Shown here: one piece after another, positions 1 to 8,546 of the stretch
Layout: each line of letters begins with the position of its first letter
Position numbering within the stretch: the first letter of the stretch is position 1
Position numbers and translations under genes: made by a program
Notes under the pieces: model-generated
Told to the model about the DNA's origin: nothing
The model's database searches: none
The model's input: the letters and a program-made list of their open reading frames with translations, nothing else
From: Streptomyces corallincola
GTDB taxonomy: Bacteria; Actinomycetota; Actinomycetes; Streptomycetales; Streptomycetaceae
NCBI RefSeq assembly: GCF_019104725.1
Contig: NZ_JAHRXF010000021.1
Span: 36,765-100,764 of the forward strand
Reading direction: 5' to 3'
Length of the DNA stretch: 64,000 bases

Positions 1-1
1 C

Positions 2-214
2 GGTCTGTTCGGTCGGCTCGCCGCTCTCGGCGGCGCCCTCATCTCGCTCAGCCTCTGGCTGACCGTGAGCTGGAACTCCTCTCCGTACTACTACGGCAAC
101 GACCTCGCCTATCTGATGGCCTGGCTCCCCCTGGTGCTGGCCGGGACCCCCTACCTCTCGCTCGACGCCGTCTGGCACAACCGGCGCCGCCGCCGGTCCG
201 GCGGCTACCGCTGA
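2..214 (+). CDS. DoxX-like membrane protein, C-terminal fragment
   Basis: The reading frame is open from the window edge and ends in TGA at 212-214, so only the last 70 residues are present. They hold two hydrophobic segments (around residues 5-22 and 37-55 of the fragment), a tyrosine-rich loop between them and a basic tail with five consecutive Arg. This layout fits the C-terminal half of DoxX/DoxD-type four-helix membrane proteins of Streptomyces, but the diagnostic N-terminal half lies outside the window. The family call is therefore tentative. Confidence 0.5.
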   Translation, partial: GLFGRLAALGGALISLSLWLTVSWNSSPYYYGNDLAYLMAWLPLVLAGTPYLSLDAVWHNRRRRRSGGYR

Positions 215-344
215 CCGCATCCCCGCCGATACCGCTCACCGTCCGCCGCGTGCCTGCCCGGCCGCCCGCTCGCAGGGCGGGAGCGGGGACGGGACGCGGG
301 GACGGGGCTCGGGGACGGGGTGCCGAGACGGGGTGCGGGGAGGC

Positions 345-554
345 TCAGCTTCCCCGTATGCCCCGGCGTCTGCGGGCGCCCCGGTTCACCGCCGCGGCCA
401 GCGCCGCGAGGAACAGGCCGCCGATCACCAGCGGGACCGCCGTGAACCACGGGATGCGCCATAGCCCTGCCACCTCGCCCGCGTAGAGGACACCGGCGGC
501 GATCAGGCAGAGGCCGAGGAGCAGACGGCCCGGCTGGAACTCATGACGCAGCAC
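345..554 (-). CDS. Small two-helix membrane protein
   Basis: A 69-residue protein with two predicted transmembrane helices (about residues 9-29 and 36-58), a Trp-Arg-Ile-Pro-Trp turn between them and a very basic C-terminus. Its start overlaps the end of the upstream PspC/LiaF-like gene by 14 bp, so the two are probably translationally coupled. I do not recognise a named family. The link to the envelope-stress operon upstream is an inference from position only. Confidence 0.6.
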   Translation of the reverse strand: MLRHEFQPGRLLLGLCLIAAGVLYAGEVAGLWRIPWFTAVPLVIGGLFLAALAAAVNRGARRRRGIRGS

Positions 555-1905
555 GGCTGACCTCCACCTGTCCGACGCCCACCCGCAGGGCGATCTCCAG
601 TGTTCCGGTGTCCCGCTCGCCCGGTGCGCCCTTCGCCGGGACCAAGGTCAGCCGCTGGTGCTGTGCCGGTCTCACGTCTACGTCCCTGGAGTCGTCGCCG
701 GGCAACCGGATGTCGCCCAGGCCCACTTCGATACGGAGCCGCACCCTCGTGTCCGCCGGTACCGTCACTCTGAGCTGCCCGGCGCCCACCTCGGCGTCCG
801 TCGTGACGGTCCGCCCGGCGCCGGGGCGTATGCCGCTCAGGTCGAGCGTGCCCCGCCCGGTGCCCACGTCGTAGTGCGGACGGAGTTCGGCCTGCGCGGC
901 CGGTCTCCACACCTCGTCCCGCCACTGGGTGCTGATGTCGTGCGGCAGGACCGAGGCCCCGGTGAGCAGCGCCGCCGTCACGATCGCCCAGAACACCGAC
1001 CCGGCGCCGGTCCGGCCCAGCCACGAGCTGAGCGCGATACCGAGGCCGAACACCCCGAGCGCGCAGGCCAGTCCGAGCTGGAGACTCACGCCGAGCGGGC
1101 GGGTGTCCCACGTCAGCCCGGTGCCGAGCCCTCCCGCCACCAGCGCCAACAGGAAGATCCAGCCCCCCGTCCAGCGGGGACCGCGCGGCCGGTGCGGTGG
1201 GGCACTCGGCGGGGTGGCCGCGCCCGGATGGGTCCAGGGCAGGGCCATGCCGATGTCCAGTGAGGTCCTCGGCTCCCGTGCGCCCGGAGGCCCCCACAGA
1301 TACCCGGTGCCGCCGACGTGCGTGCCGTCCTTGACGATCGGGTCCCGCCACCAGGACGGGTACGCGGCGGCGGGCGGTGCCTGTGCCTCCGGCGGGGCGT
1401 CGGCGGCCGTCCGCTCGGCCAGCGGGTCGGCATCCGAGGCGCCGCGCTGCCGCGACCAGTACCCCGCCCCGGCCAGCAGCAGCGAGAGCACCGCCGCGAA
1501 GGTCAGCACCCCGCCGTTGCGCAGCATGGTCAGGAACGTCCCGCAGCCGACCAGCGCGAACAGCACGGCGGCCAGCGCCGGACCGTCCACCCGGCCGGTC
1601 AGCAGCCGCCGGATCTCGTTCTCCTCCTCGTCTTCGTACGGCACGAACAGCCACGCGAAGCCATAGAAGAGGAGACCTATGCCGCCGGTCGCGGCCAGCA
1701 CGGCCAGCGTGATCCGGAAGATCACCGGGTCCATGCCCGTGTCCCGCCCGAGTCCCGCGCACACCCCGGCGATCATGCGGTGGCGACGCTCGCGGCGGAG
1801 CGGGCGCGGGCCGTCGGCGGGGCCCGGCCCGCTCTCCGGCCGTTGCCCGTGTGCCGTGCCCGTGCCCCCCGATCCTGTCGCGGCGGCGCGCTCGTGTTCC
1901 GTCAT
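541..1905 (-). CDS. PspC-domain membrane protein with LiaF-like C-terminus
   Basis: About 454 residues from the chosen ATG; an in-frame ATG at 1914 is an alternative and neither has a strong Shine-Dalgarno sequence. A short Gly/Pro-rich leader is followed by a PspC domain (roughly residues 40-95: a basic stretch, the MIAGVCAGLG motif, a hydrophobic helix and an acidic cluster). Several more membrane helices follow. The last ~110 residues are soluble and beta-rich, with the regular Val/Leu pattern of the LiaF/VraT cell-wall-active-antibiotic-response domain. It diverges from a PspC-type histidine kinase and response regulator, which together resemble a LiaFSR three-component envelope-stress system. 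In that family the F protein inhibits the kinase; that role here is inferred. Confidence 0.75.
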   Translation of the reverse strand: MTEHERAAATGSGGTGTAHGQRPESGPGPADGPRPLRRERRHRMIAGVCAGLGRDTGMDPVIFRITLAVLAATGGIGLLFYGFAWLFVPYEDEEENEIRRLLTGRVDGPALAAVLFALVGCGTFLTMLRNGGVLTFAAVLSLLLAGAGYWSRQRGASDADPLAERTAADAPPEAQAPPAAAYPSWWRDPIVKDGTHVGGTGYLWGPPGAREPRTSLDIGMALPWTHPGAATPPSAPPHRPRGPRWTGGWIFLLALVAGGLGTGLTWDTRPLGVSLQLGLACALGVFGLGIALSSWLGRTGAGSVFWAIVTAALLTGASVLPHDISTQWRDEVWRPAAQAELRPHYDVGTGRGTLDLSGIRPGAGRTVTTDAEVGAGQLRVTVPADTRVRLRIEVGLGDIRLPGDDSRDVDVRPAQHQRLTLVPAKGAPGERDTGTLEIALRVGVGQVEVSRAAS

Positions 1906-1950
1906 GCGTCTCATGGTGACGGTCCGGCAGCCCCGGCGGCATTCGGGATG

Positions 1951-2060
1951 ACCCTGGTCGAACCCTGAGATCCGCCCCGAGACGGGTCCGGGGGATGTTC
2001 GAGCCGACACGCCGGGCGAACATCAGGGGTGTCTCGGGGACGAACCCTGATGCCCAGGGT
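1951..2060. promoter_or_regulatory. ACCCTG repeats between LiaF-like and kinase genes
   Basis: The divergent intergene holds ACCCTG at 1951-1956 and 1962-1967 (direct, 11 bp apart) and a perfect inverted pair ACCCTG-N5-CAGGGT at 2044-2060. The sequence CGAACCCTGA occurs in both places. These are plausible binding sites for the LuxR-type regulator encoded next door, controlling both transcripts. This is inferred from repeat structure only. Confidence 0.4.
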
Positions 2061-2085
2061 CCGGCCGCCGTGTGACCATCGAGCC

Positions 2086-3378
2086 ATGCCGGAAGCCGCA
2101 GCGACACCCCTCGACGACCCGCGGCCCCTGCGCAGGCTCTACCGAAGCGGCGACGGACGCTGGCTCGGCGGAGTGGCGCGAGGGCTCGCCGGGCATCTCG
2201 GGCTGCCGGTGATCTGGGTCCGGCTCGCGTTCGCGGGCCTGTTCATGGCGGACGGGCTCGGAGCGCTGCTCTACGCGGCGTTCTGGTTCTTCGTGCCGCT
2301 CGGCGTCGGCGGGGTCGGTGGCGAGCGGGCCCACTCCCCGCTCGCCACCGAGACCGCGCCGGACGGACGGCGCAGACTCGTCGCCCGCAAGCCGGACAAG
2401 GGCCAGATCGTGGCCCTGCTCCTCATGGTCGTGGTGTCGCTCGTCTTCGTCGGCAGCGTCAACCTCACCGGCGGCATCAAGGCGTATCTGCTCCCCGCCG
2501 TGCTGGTGGCCGCCGGTGTCGCGCTGGTCTGGCGGCAGGCGGACAACGCCCGCCGGGCCCGCTGGGTCGAGGTCGGCAGACGCCGGCGCACCCTCACCCT
2601 GCTGCGAGCGGGCGTCGGTGTCCTGCTGGTCACCGCGGGCGTCTCCGCGATCTTCGTCCTACAGGGCTCTGCCGCCCACCTCGGCGCGGTCCTCCAGGCC
2701 GGGCTGGCCGTCCTGGTCGGCATTACCCTGCTCGCCGGTCCCTATCTGGTGCGCGTCACCCAGGATCTCTCCGAGGAACGCCTGATGCGCATCCGGGCCC
2801 AGGAACGCGCCGAGGTCGCCGCCCATGTGCACGACTCGGTGCTGCACACCCTCACCCTCATCCAGCGCAACGCGGACAACGCGGGGGAGGTGCGCCGCCT
2901 GGCCCGCGCCCAGGAGCGCGACCTGCGCACCTGGCTGTACAGACCGGAGGGCACCGGCACGGACGAGACCGACGAGCCGGACACGGTCGCCGAGGCGGTC
3001 CGGCGCAACGCGGCCGAGGTGGAGGACAAGCACGGGGTGCCCATCGAGGTGGTCGTGGTCGGGGACTGCCCGCTCGACGAGCGCACCGGGGCGCAGATGC
3101 AGGCCGCGCGCGAGGCGATGGTGAACGCCGCCAAGTACGGTGGCGAGGGCGGTGCCGTCCAGGTCTACGCCGAGGTCGAGGGCCGGACGGTGTTCGTCTC
3201 CGTCCGCGACCGGGGGCCGGGCTTCGACCTCGACTCCATACCCGCCGACCGCATGGGCGTCAGAGAATCGATCATCGGCCGTATGGAGCGGCACGGCGGC
3301 ACGGCACGGCTGCGGGCGGTGCCCGACGGCGGCACGGAGGTCGAGCTGGAGATGGAGAGGGCGGAGAAGACGGAATGA
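2086..3378 (+). CDS. PspC-domain sensor histidine kinase (HisKA_3)
   Basis: 430 residues from ATG at 2086; a longer in-frame start at 2029 exists, but the PspC domain begins right after the shorter one. Order: PspC domain (about 17-75), further membrane helices (to about 225), then a HisKA_3 dimerisation domain with the phospho-acceptor His249 followed by Asp (HDS), and a HATPase_c domain with an N-box (EAMVNAAKYG) and a DRGPGFD G-box. The start of the response-regulator gene overlaps the stop (ATGA). The protein should sense membrane or envelope stress and phosphorylate the regulator encoded next; the actual stimulus is unknown. Confidence 0.88.
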   Translation: MPEAAATPLDDPRPLRRLYRSGDGRWLGGVARGLAGHLGLPVIWVRLAFAGLFMADGLGALLYAAFWFFVPLGVGGVGGERAHSPLATETAPDGRRRLVARKPDKGQIVALLLMVVVSLVFVGSVNLTGGIKAYLLPAVLVAAGVALVWRQADNARRARWVEVGRRRRTLTLLRAGVGVLLVTAGVSAIFVLQGSAAHLGAVLQAGLAVLVGITLLAGPYLVRVTQDLSEERLMRIRAQERAEVAAHVHDSVLHTLTLIQRNADNAGEVRRLARAQERDLRTWLYRPEGTGTDETDEPDTVAEAVRRNAAEVEDKHGVPIEVVVVGDCPLDERTGAQMQAAREAMVNAAKYGGEGGAVQVYAEVEGRTVFVSVRDRGPGFDLDSIPADRMGVRESIIGRMERHGGTARLRAVPDGGTEVELEMERAEKTE

Positions 3379-4229
3379 GCGACGAGGCGACGGACGCGGC
3401 CGAGACGGACGAGACGGCTCCGACCGGCGGGGTGGACGAGGCGGCCGGGGCTGACGAGGCTGCCGGGGTGGACCGGACGGACGGCTCGGCCCTGGCGGAG
3501 GCGGATGGCGTCGCACCGGAAGGGCCGGACGGGGCAGCGCCGGTGGCGGACTCGGAGTCGGCCGGGGGACGGCATGTCCGGGTGGTCCTCGTGGACGACC
3601 ACCGTATGTTCCGCACCGGGGTGCGGGCCGAGATAGGGCAGACCGCGCAGACCGGCGTCGAGGTGGTCGGCGAGGCCGCCGACGTCGATCAGGCGGTCAC
3701 GGTCATCACCGGGACCCGGCCCGAGGTGGTGCTGCTCGACGTGCACCTCCCCGGCGGCGGAGGGGTCGAAGTGCTGCGCCGCTGCGCTCCGTTGATGGCG
3801 GACGGCGACCGGTCCGTACGGTTCCTGGCGCTGTCCGTGTCCGACGCGGCCGAGGACGTCATCGGTGTCATCCGGGGCGGCGCCCGCGGTTACGTCACCA
3901 AGACCATCGCCGGCACCGATCTGGTCAGCTCGATCTTCCGGGTCCAGGAGGGCGACGCCGTCTTCTCGCCCCGCCTCGCCGGGTTCGTCCTGGACGCCTT
4001 CGCCTCCACCGACGCGCCCCCGGTGGACGAGGACCTCGACCGTCTCACCCAGCGCGAGCGGGAGGTGCTGCGCCTCATCGCCCGCGGCTACGCCTACAAG
4101 GAGATCGCCAAGCAGCTCTACATCTCGGTGAAGACCGTCGAGTCCCATGTCTCCGCCGTCCTGCGCAAGCTCCAGCTCTCCAACCGCCATGAACTGACCC
4201 GCTGGGCGACGGCACGGCGCCTGGTCTGA
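3375..4229 (+). CDS. NarL/LuxR-family response regulator
   Basis: 284 residues, starting at an ATG that overlaps the kinase stop by 4 bp. The first ~65 residues are an unusual acidic Ala/Asp/Glu-rich extension before the receiver domain. The receiver starts at VRVVLVDDH (acidic pocket) and its phospho-acceptor is Asp122 in the VVLLDVHLP stretch. The C-terminal LuxR/GerE helix-turn-helix begins at LTQREREVL, with a recognition helix in the VKTVESHV segment. It should act as the output of the PspC-type kinase. The low-complexity N-terminus is atypical for the family, and a later start cannot be excluded. Confidence 0.88.
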   Translation: MSDEATDAAETDETAPTGGVDEAAGADEAAGVDRTDGSALAEADGVAPEGPDGAAPVADSESAGGRHVRVVLVDDHRMFRTGVRAEIGQTAQTGVEVVGEAADVDQAVTVITGTRPEVVLLDVHLPGGGGVEVLRRCAPLMADGDRSVRFLALSVSDAAEDVIGVIRGGARGYVTKTIAGTDLVSSIFRVQEGDAVFSPRLAGFVLDAFASTDAPPVDEDLDRLTQREREVLRLIARGYAYKEIAKQLYISVKTVESHVSAVLRKLQLSNRHELTRWATARRLV

Positions 4230-4287
4230 GCCGCGGCCGGGCCGCCCGGCCGTCGCCCGGCCGCTCTCCCGCCCGTTCTCCTCCCGC

Positions 4288-5388
4288 TCACGCCACCCGC
4301 GTCGCCCCCGCGAACGGCATCTGGTCGATGGGGGCGACACGGACCGGGGCGGAGGGGTTGGGGGCGTGGATCATCTTGCCGTTGCCGATGTAGAGGCCGA
4401 CGTGGCTGATACCGGAGTAGAAGAAGACCAGGTCGCCGGGGCGGAGTTCGGAGCGGGAGACGCGGCGGCCCGCGTTGATCTGGGCGTAGGTGGTGCGGGG
4501 GAGGGAGAGACCGGCGGAGCGGTAGGCGGCCTGGACGAGGCCGGAGCAGTCGAAGGCGTTGGGGCCGGTCGCGCCCCAGACGTAGGGGCTGCCGAGCTTG
4601 CCGTAGGCGTAGGAGACGGCGGCTGCCGCCCGGGAGTCGGGCGCGGTGACGGGCGGCTGTGTCCGCCGCTCCGGGGTGCTCCGAGTGGAGGACGCCGAGC
4701 GCGAGGCCCGCTGCGCCGGGCCCGGTGCGGCAGTACGGGTGGTCGCGCCGGTGACCCTGGCGCGCTCGGGCGGGGTGAGCCGGTCCAGCAGGCGCCGTGC
4801 CTCCGCGAGCTTCGCCGTGACGGTCCGCCTCTCCTGCTTCAGTTTCTCCTGCCGCTCCCGCAGCGACGTCAGTTCGACGCGGGAGGCGCCGCGCAGCCGC
4901 TCGATCTCGCGGAGTTGGGCGCGTACCCGCGTGATCGCCTGGGCACGGCGGTCGCCCGCGCGCTCGGCGAACGAGGCGCCGTCGAGATAACGGTCGGGGT
5001 TGCTGGAGAGGGCGAGCTGCCAGGCGGGGTTGTAGCCGTTCTCGCGGTACTGCGCCGCGGCGAACGAACCCAGCGCCGAGCGCGCGGTGTTGAGCTTCTG
5101 CTGGCGCCGGGCGGTCTCGTCCCGCAGGGCGTTCAGGCGCCGCTGGGAGGCGTCGGCCTTCTCTTTCGCCCCGTTGTACGACTCGGTGGCCGTCTCGGCC
5201 TCCCGGTACAGCGTGTCCACCTTCGCCTTCACCTGCGCCGGGGTGGCCTGCGGTTCGGCGTGGCCGACCCCGTCGAACGCCGTGGCGGTGGCCGCGCCCG
5301 CGAGGGCGAGGGTGGCGGCGGTGCGTACGGTGGTGCCGCCGAGCGAGCGCGGTCGGGGCTTGCGGTGCGCGGACAACTGGAGGGTCAC
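4288..5388 (-). CDS. Secreted NlpC/P60 peptidoglycan endopeptidase
   Basis: 366 residues from a GTG with the Shine-Dalgarno GGAAGGA just upstream. An N-terminal Arg-rich stretch and hydrophobic segment form a signal peptide ending near ASP-GLY-VAL-GLY-HIS-ALA-GLU. A long coiled coil follows (about residues 50-200), then an Arg/Ser/Thr-rich linker, then the NlpC/P60 domain (last ~120 residues) with the catalytic Cys in FDCSG, His in SHVGLY and a third polar residue in IHAPNP. It should cut peptide stems (D-Glu-m-DAP bond) during growth or separation. The coiled-coil plus NlpC/P60 layout resembles RipA-type hydrolases, which are often autoinhibited by the coil. Confidence 0.88.
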   Translation of the reverse strand: MTLQLSAHRKPRPRSLGGTTVRTAATLALAGAATATAFDGVGHAEPQATPAQVKAKVDTLYREAETATESYNGAKEKADASQRRLNALRDETARRQQKLNTARSALGSFAAAQYRENGYNPAWQLALSSNPDRYLDGASFAERAGDRRAQAITRVRAQLREIERLRGASRVELTSLRERQEKLKQERRTVTAKLAEARRLLDRLTPPERARVTGATTRTAAPGPAQRASRSASSTRSTPERRTQPPVTAPDSRAAAAVSYAYGKLGSPYVWGATGPNAFDCSGLVQAAYRSAGLSLPRTTYAQINAGRRVSRSELRPGDLVFFYSGISHVGLYIGNGKMIHAPNPSAPVRVAPIDQMPFAGATRVA

Positions 5389-5562
5389 GTCCTTCCGTCG
5401 GGCTTCCCTTGCACCGGGAACGGGTCCGGCGGTGCATCGAGGAGGGGTCCGGCGACCGCCCGTACAGGGGGAGCGGGCGCCGCCGGACCCGTCTCGGCGG
5501 GGGTGACCGGACGCAGCCCCTGGCCCTGGGCGGCTTCGGGGAGGCCGGTCACCTGGGGAGGG

Positions 5563-5593
5563 ACGCTAAACCGGTCGGTGACGGCTTGGTAAC
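5563..5593 (-). promoter_or_regulatory. Candidate promoter and MtrA-type box for NlpC/P60 gene
   Basis: On the minus strand TTACCA (5592-5587) is followed after 18 bp by TAGCGT (5568-5563), a reasonable -35/-10 pair for the hydrolase at 5388. Overlapping the -35 is GTTAC-N6-GTCAC (5593-5578), close to the direct-repeat box described for MtrA, a regulator of cell-wall hydrolase genes in actinobacteria. The leader would be about 170 nt. The rest of 5389-5800 shows no gene and no ydaO riboswitch. Confidence 0.35.
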
Positions 5594-5800
5594 GAGGAGT
5601 ACGGAACTGGCGGTGAGGGAGCGGTATGCGACCGGATGTGACCGAATGGCGAGGCGTGGGCGCCATGTTGACGGGCCGTGTTGACCGAAGCGGGGATTCC
5701 GGTCCTCCGGGGCCGGGCGCGCTGCTACAGCACGCTGTGTCCCCGCCGGGACCCGACCCCTTGGTTCTTCTCCGGAAGCCCCTCACTAGGCTCCCGGTTC

Positions 5801-6154
5801 ATGGACGTTCTCACCCATTTCCTCGTCGGCCTGCACATCATCGGCATCGCCGCACTGCTCGGCGGTTTCCTCACCCAGATGAAGGCGATGGGCCGGGGCA
5901 CCGCCCGCTTCGTCCCCGCGATGGTGCACGGCGCGTTCACCATGCTGGTCACCGGTGTGGCCCTGGTCGGGGTCAACGAGGTGGACGGGCAGCACGTCAA
6001 CACCGTCAAGATCGGGGTGAAACTGGCGCTGCTGATCGTGATTCTCGGGCTGGTGTACGTCAAGCGCGACGACGAGAAGGTCGAGAAGAACCTCTTCGGG
6101 CTGGTCGGACTGCTGACCGTGGTCAACATCTTCATCGCCGTGCTCTGGACCTGA
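5801..6154 (+). CDS. Small four-helix membrane protein
   Basis: 117 residues, hydrophobic throughout, with four predicted helices (about 8-24, 44-62, 71-88 and 99-115) and a charged KRDDEKVEKN loop before the last. The ATG at 5801 is preceded by TAGGCT (5787-5792) only 8 bp upstream, which suggests leaderless transcription and supports this start over longer in-frame ones. I recognise it as a conserved Streptomyces integral membrane protein but not its function. It converges on the TDT-like membrane gene with 11 bp between stops. Confidence 0.75.
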   Translation: MDVLTHFLVGLHIIGIAALLGGFLTQMKAMGRGTARFVPAMVHGAFTMLVTGVALVGVNEVDGQHVNTVKIGVKLALLIVILGLVYVKRDDEKVEKNLFGLVGLLTVVNIFIAVLWT

Positions 6155-6165
6155 GCAGGTGGCCG

Positions 6166-7182
6166 TCAGCGGCGCGGAGCCGATCCGGCGCGCGCCGTGA
6201 GCAGTGCCCCGGCGGCCACCGCGAGCCAGGCCACCACCGCGATCCACAGCAGGACCCGTCCCAGCACGCCGAGCCAGCCGGTGTGCAGTGCGGCGGCGAC
6301 GGCGAGGGTGGCCGCGCCGGTCATCGCCAGCGGGTGGACCGTCGCCCAGCGGCGCGCGTCGTAGCCGGTGCGGGGTTCGACGATCTCCGCGACCGCCAGG
6401 GCGACCCAGCAGATCAGCGTCACGACCAGCAGGGCCGTGGTCGTGTCGTGCAGGACGTTCTGGTCGTCGTAGTTCCAGAGGTACGGGCGCGGGCGGTCGC
6501 CCGCCGTCAGGAGGGTCGCGCCGGTCAGCGCGGAGAGCGCGAGCGCGCCTACCCCGATCCAGTGGTCGCCCGCGCCCTGAATCACCTGGCGGCGGTCGAA
6601 GTGGTACACCGCCACGAGCCAGCCGACGAGGCCCAGCCAGAACAGCACCATCCCCGTGTGCGTCAGCCAGGCCGTCTCCGTCTCCCTGCCGAGGGTGGCG
6701 GCCGTCGCCGCGAGCGCCTCCGTCGCCAGGCAGCCCAGGAACACGGTGCCGGGCATCCGGCGGGCTCCGTGGCGTACCAGGGCGTACATCAGGAACGGGT
6801 AGACCAGCGCGGCGAGCGCCAGCAGCGCTGCCGCCAGTGCGGTGGGTCCCAGGGTTGTGAAGCGGAGGCCGAGGATCGCTGTCGCGGGGACCGCGGTCAG
6901 CGCCTCGGGCGCGGGGAGCACGCCCGGCTGGTGCGCGCGATGCGGGTGATGCGCGCTGTGGGTGCGGTGCGCGTGTCGCGTGCCGCGCCCGAGCGGGCGT
7001 ACGGCCAGATCCGCCGCCAGCGCCAGCCATCCCACGCAGGCGAGGGCCAGGAAGATCAGCGACAGCACCTCGTCGCCCGACAGGTGAAAGCCGACGGAGA
7101 CCGTGCCCGTCGCGGTAACGGCTGCTCCCGAGGCGGGCGGACGTGCCTCCCACCGGGTGCGCAGTGCGGTGAGGGTGGGCAT
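6166..7182 (-). CDS. TDT-family-like (tellurite resistance/C4-dicarboxylate) membrane protein
   Basis: 338 residues with about ten hydrophobic helices and no signal peptide. The pattern of glycine-rich helices and the segments RRWATVHPLAMT and GDHWIGVGALALSALT are what I associate with Streptomyces members of the TehA/TDT transporter family. A His/Arg-rich cytoplasmic loop (around residues 68-85, repeated HR/HH) is unusual and could be a metal-binding or disordered loop. The substrate cannot be read from the sequence. ATG at 7182; family confidence moderate. Confidence 0.6.
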   Translation of the reverse strand: MPTLTALRTRWEARPPASGAAVTATGTVSVGFHLSGDEVLSLIFLALACVGWLALAADLAVRPLGRGTRHAHRTHSAHHPHRAHQPGVLPAPEALTAVPATAILGLRFTTLGPTALAAALLALAALVYPFLMYALVRHGARRMPGTVFLGCLATEALAATAATLGRETETAWLTHTGMVLFWLGLVGWLVAVYHFDRRQVIQGAGDHWIGVGALALSALTGATLLTAGDRPRPYLWNYDDQNVLHDTTTALLVVTLICWVALAVAEIVEPRTGYDARRWATVHPLAMTGAATLAVAAALHTGWLGVLGRVLLWIAVVAWLAVAAGALLTARAGSAPRR

Positions 7183-7351
7183 GCGGTGACTCTATGGAGG
7201 CCGGTGCGGGTCCCGGGGTACGACGCGATCAGCCCCGTACGCCTGTCACCTGAACGCTGCGGTACCGGGCCGGGGGTGAGGACGCGAGCCCGCGCCGAGA
7301 GGGTCCCTCCTCGCGCACCCCGCGCCACGAACCGCGTCGGAGTGCCCGTCC

Positions 7352-8320
7352 TCACGCAGGCCGTATCACCTTCCGCACCGGGACGGTCAGCAGCTCCTCG
7401 CGGATCGTGGCGCCCGGATGCGGGGCGTGGATCAGGGTGTCCGGGGCGGTGAGGAGGCCGATGTGGTCGTGGTCGGCGTGGAAGAAGACGAGGTCACCGG
7501 GGCGGGCGTCGGGGAGGGGGACCGGGGTGCCCGCGTGGGCCTGGTCGTGGGCGGCGCGGGGGAGGGCGACGCCGGCCGCGCGCCAGGCGGCCTGGGTGAG
7601 ACCGGCGCAGTCGTAGGAGCCGGGCCCGCTCGCCCCGCTCACGCACGGCTTGCCGAGCTGCGCGCGGGCGAAGGCGACGGCCTTCTCCGCCTTGGTGGGC
7701 GCCTGCACCGGCACCACCACCGCGTGCCCGTCGCCCCCGCCGGAGTACGCCGCCAGCAACGCCCGCGCGGCGGCCAGCTTCCGCTGGACCACGGCCTTGG
7801 CACTCTTCGGATCACGAGGAACGGCACCCGGCCCCGCAGCCACAGCCGCGCCCGAACCCGCAGCCGCGCCCGACCCCGTCTCCGAACTCGGCCCCGACCC
7901 CGACGCCGACCCCGCCCCGGCCTCCGGCACCACCCGAGCCCGCTGCCGGTTCTTCACCGATGTGGCCAGACGGTCCATCAGGCGGCTCTGGTGGAAGTAG
8001 TCGGCGGACCGCTCGGCCCGGGCGGGCGCCGGTGCGGGTGCCGCCTCGGCCGACGGCGCGGTCGCCGCGCGTTCGTGGAGCCGCATGGCACGTTCCGCCT
8101 CCGCGCCGGTCTGCCGGGAGGCGTCGTCCGCGCGGCGGTAGAACTCGTCCACCTTCTTCTCGATCTCCGCCAGGCTCGGCCCGCCGTCGTCGGCGGGCGC
8201 GGCCTCGGACGGGCCCGCCTGGGACAGGACGGCGACAGAGGTGATCGCGGCGGTGGCGAGTACGGGCGTGCGCAGCCCCGGTCCGAACGGACCGGAACGC
8301 TGCTTGCGGTGCGACGCCAA
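7352..8320 (-). CDS. Secreted NlpC/P60 hydrolase under c-di-AMP riboswitch
   Basis: 322 residues starting at TTG (8320), chosen because AAGGAG lies 9 bp upstream and the protein then begins with a normal basic, hydrophobic signal peptide ending near SEAAPA. A short coiled coil (about 48-80), an Ala/Pro/Gly/Ser-rich linker and a C-terminal NlpC/P60 domain follow, with Cys in YDCAGL, His in DHIGLL and His in IHAPHP. It is probably a second peptidoglycan endopeptidase. The long leader carries a ydaO-type riboswitch, so expression should fall when c-di-AMP is high, as for rpfA and similar hydrolase genes in Streptomyces. Confidence 0.85.
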   Translation of the reverse strand: MASHRKQRSGPFGPGLRTPVLATAAITSVAVLSQAGPSEAAPADDGGPSLAEIEKKVDEFYRRADDASRQTGAEAERAMRLHERAATAPSAEAAPAPAPARAERSADYFHQSRLMDRLATSVKNRQRARVVPEAGAGSASGSGPSSETGSGAAAGSGAAVAAGPGAVPRDPKSAKAVVQRKLAAARALLAAYSGGGDGHAVVVPVQAPTKAEKAVAFARAQLGKPCVSGASGPGSYDCAGLTQAAWRAAGVALPRAAHDQAHAGTPVPLPDARPGDLVFFHADHDHIGLLTAPDTLIHAPHPGATIREELLTVPVRKVIRPA

Positions 8321-8341
8321 GGCTGGCGACTCCTTCCCAGG

Positions 8342-8500
8342 TCCGCCTGCCGGGTTAGCTGTCGGGTTCGGGCGGGTGTCTCGGAAGGGTTGCCCTACGG
8401 CCTCGCCCCGTCACCGGACGGGAGTCGGCCGATTCACCCCAGGGATCGGTGGGTCCCCGGCTCCGCGCGCCCTGCGGCGCGTACGGACTCGGCGGAGACC
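8342..8500 (-). promoter_or_regulatory. ydaO-type c-di-AMP riboswitch
   Basis: Read on the minus strand, the leader of the NlpC/P60 gene contains the conserved ydaO/yuaA elements in order: GGGGACCCA (about 8457-8449), TGGGGTGAATCGG (about 8441-8429), then CCCGACAGCTAACCC with GGCAGGCGG at the 3' end (about 8366-8343). The 5' CCGCC near 8498 can pair with the final GGCGG as P1. This motif is known to bind cyclic di-AMP and turn off cell-wall hydrolase genes. Boundaries are approximate. Confidence 0.85.
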
Positions 8501-8546
8501 GCACGGCCGGCGACGTTCGCCGGAAGGGTGCGTACGGTCTGCGGGA

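Noticed and set aside
5389..5800. A second ydaO riboswitch upstream of the first NlpC/P60 gene
   Set aside because: The GGGGACCCA, GGGGTGAATC and GACAGCTAACC blocks seen at 8342-8500 are absent on both strands.
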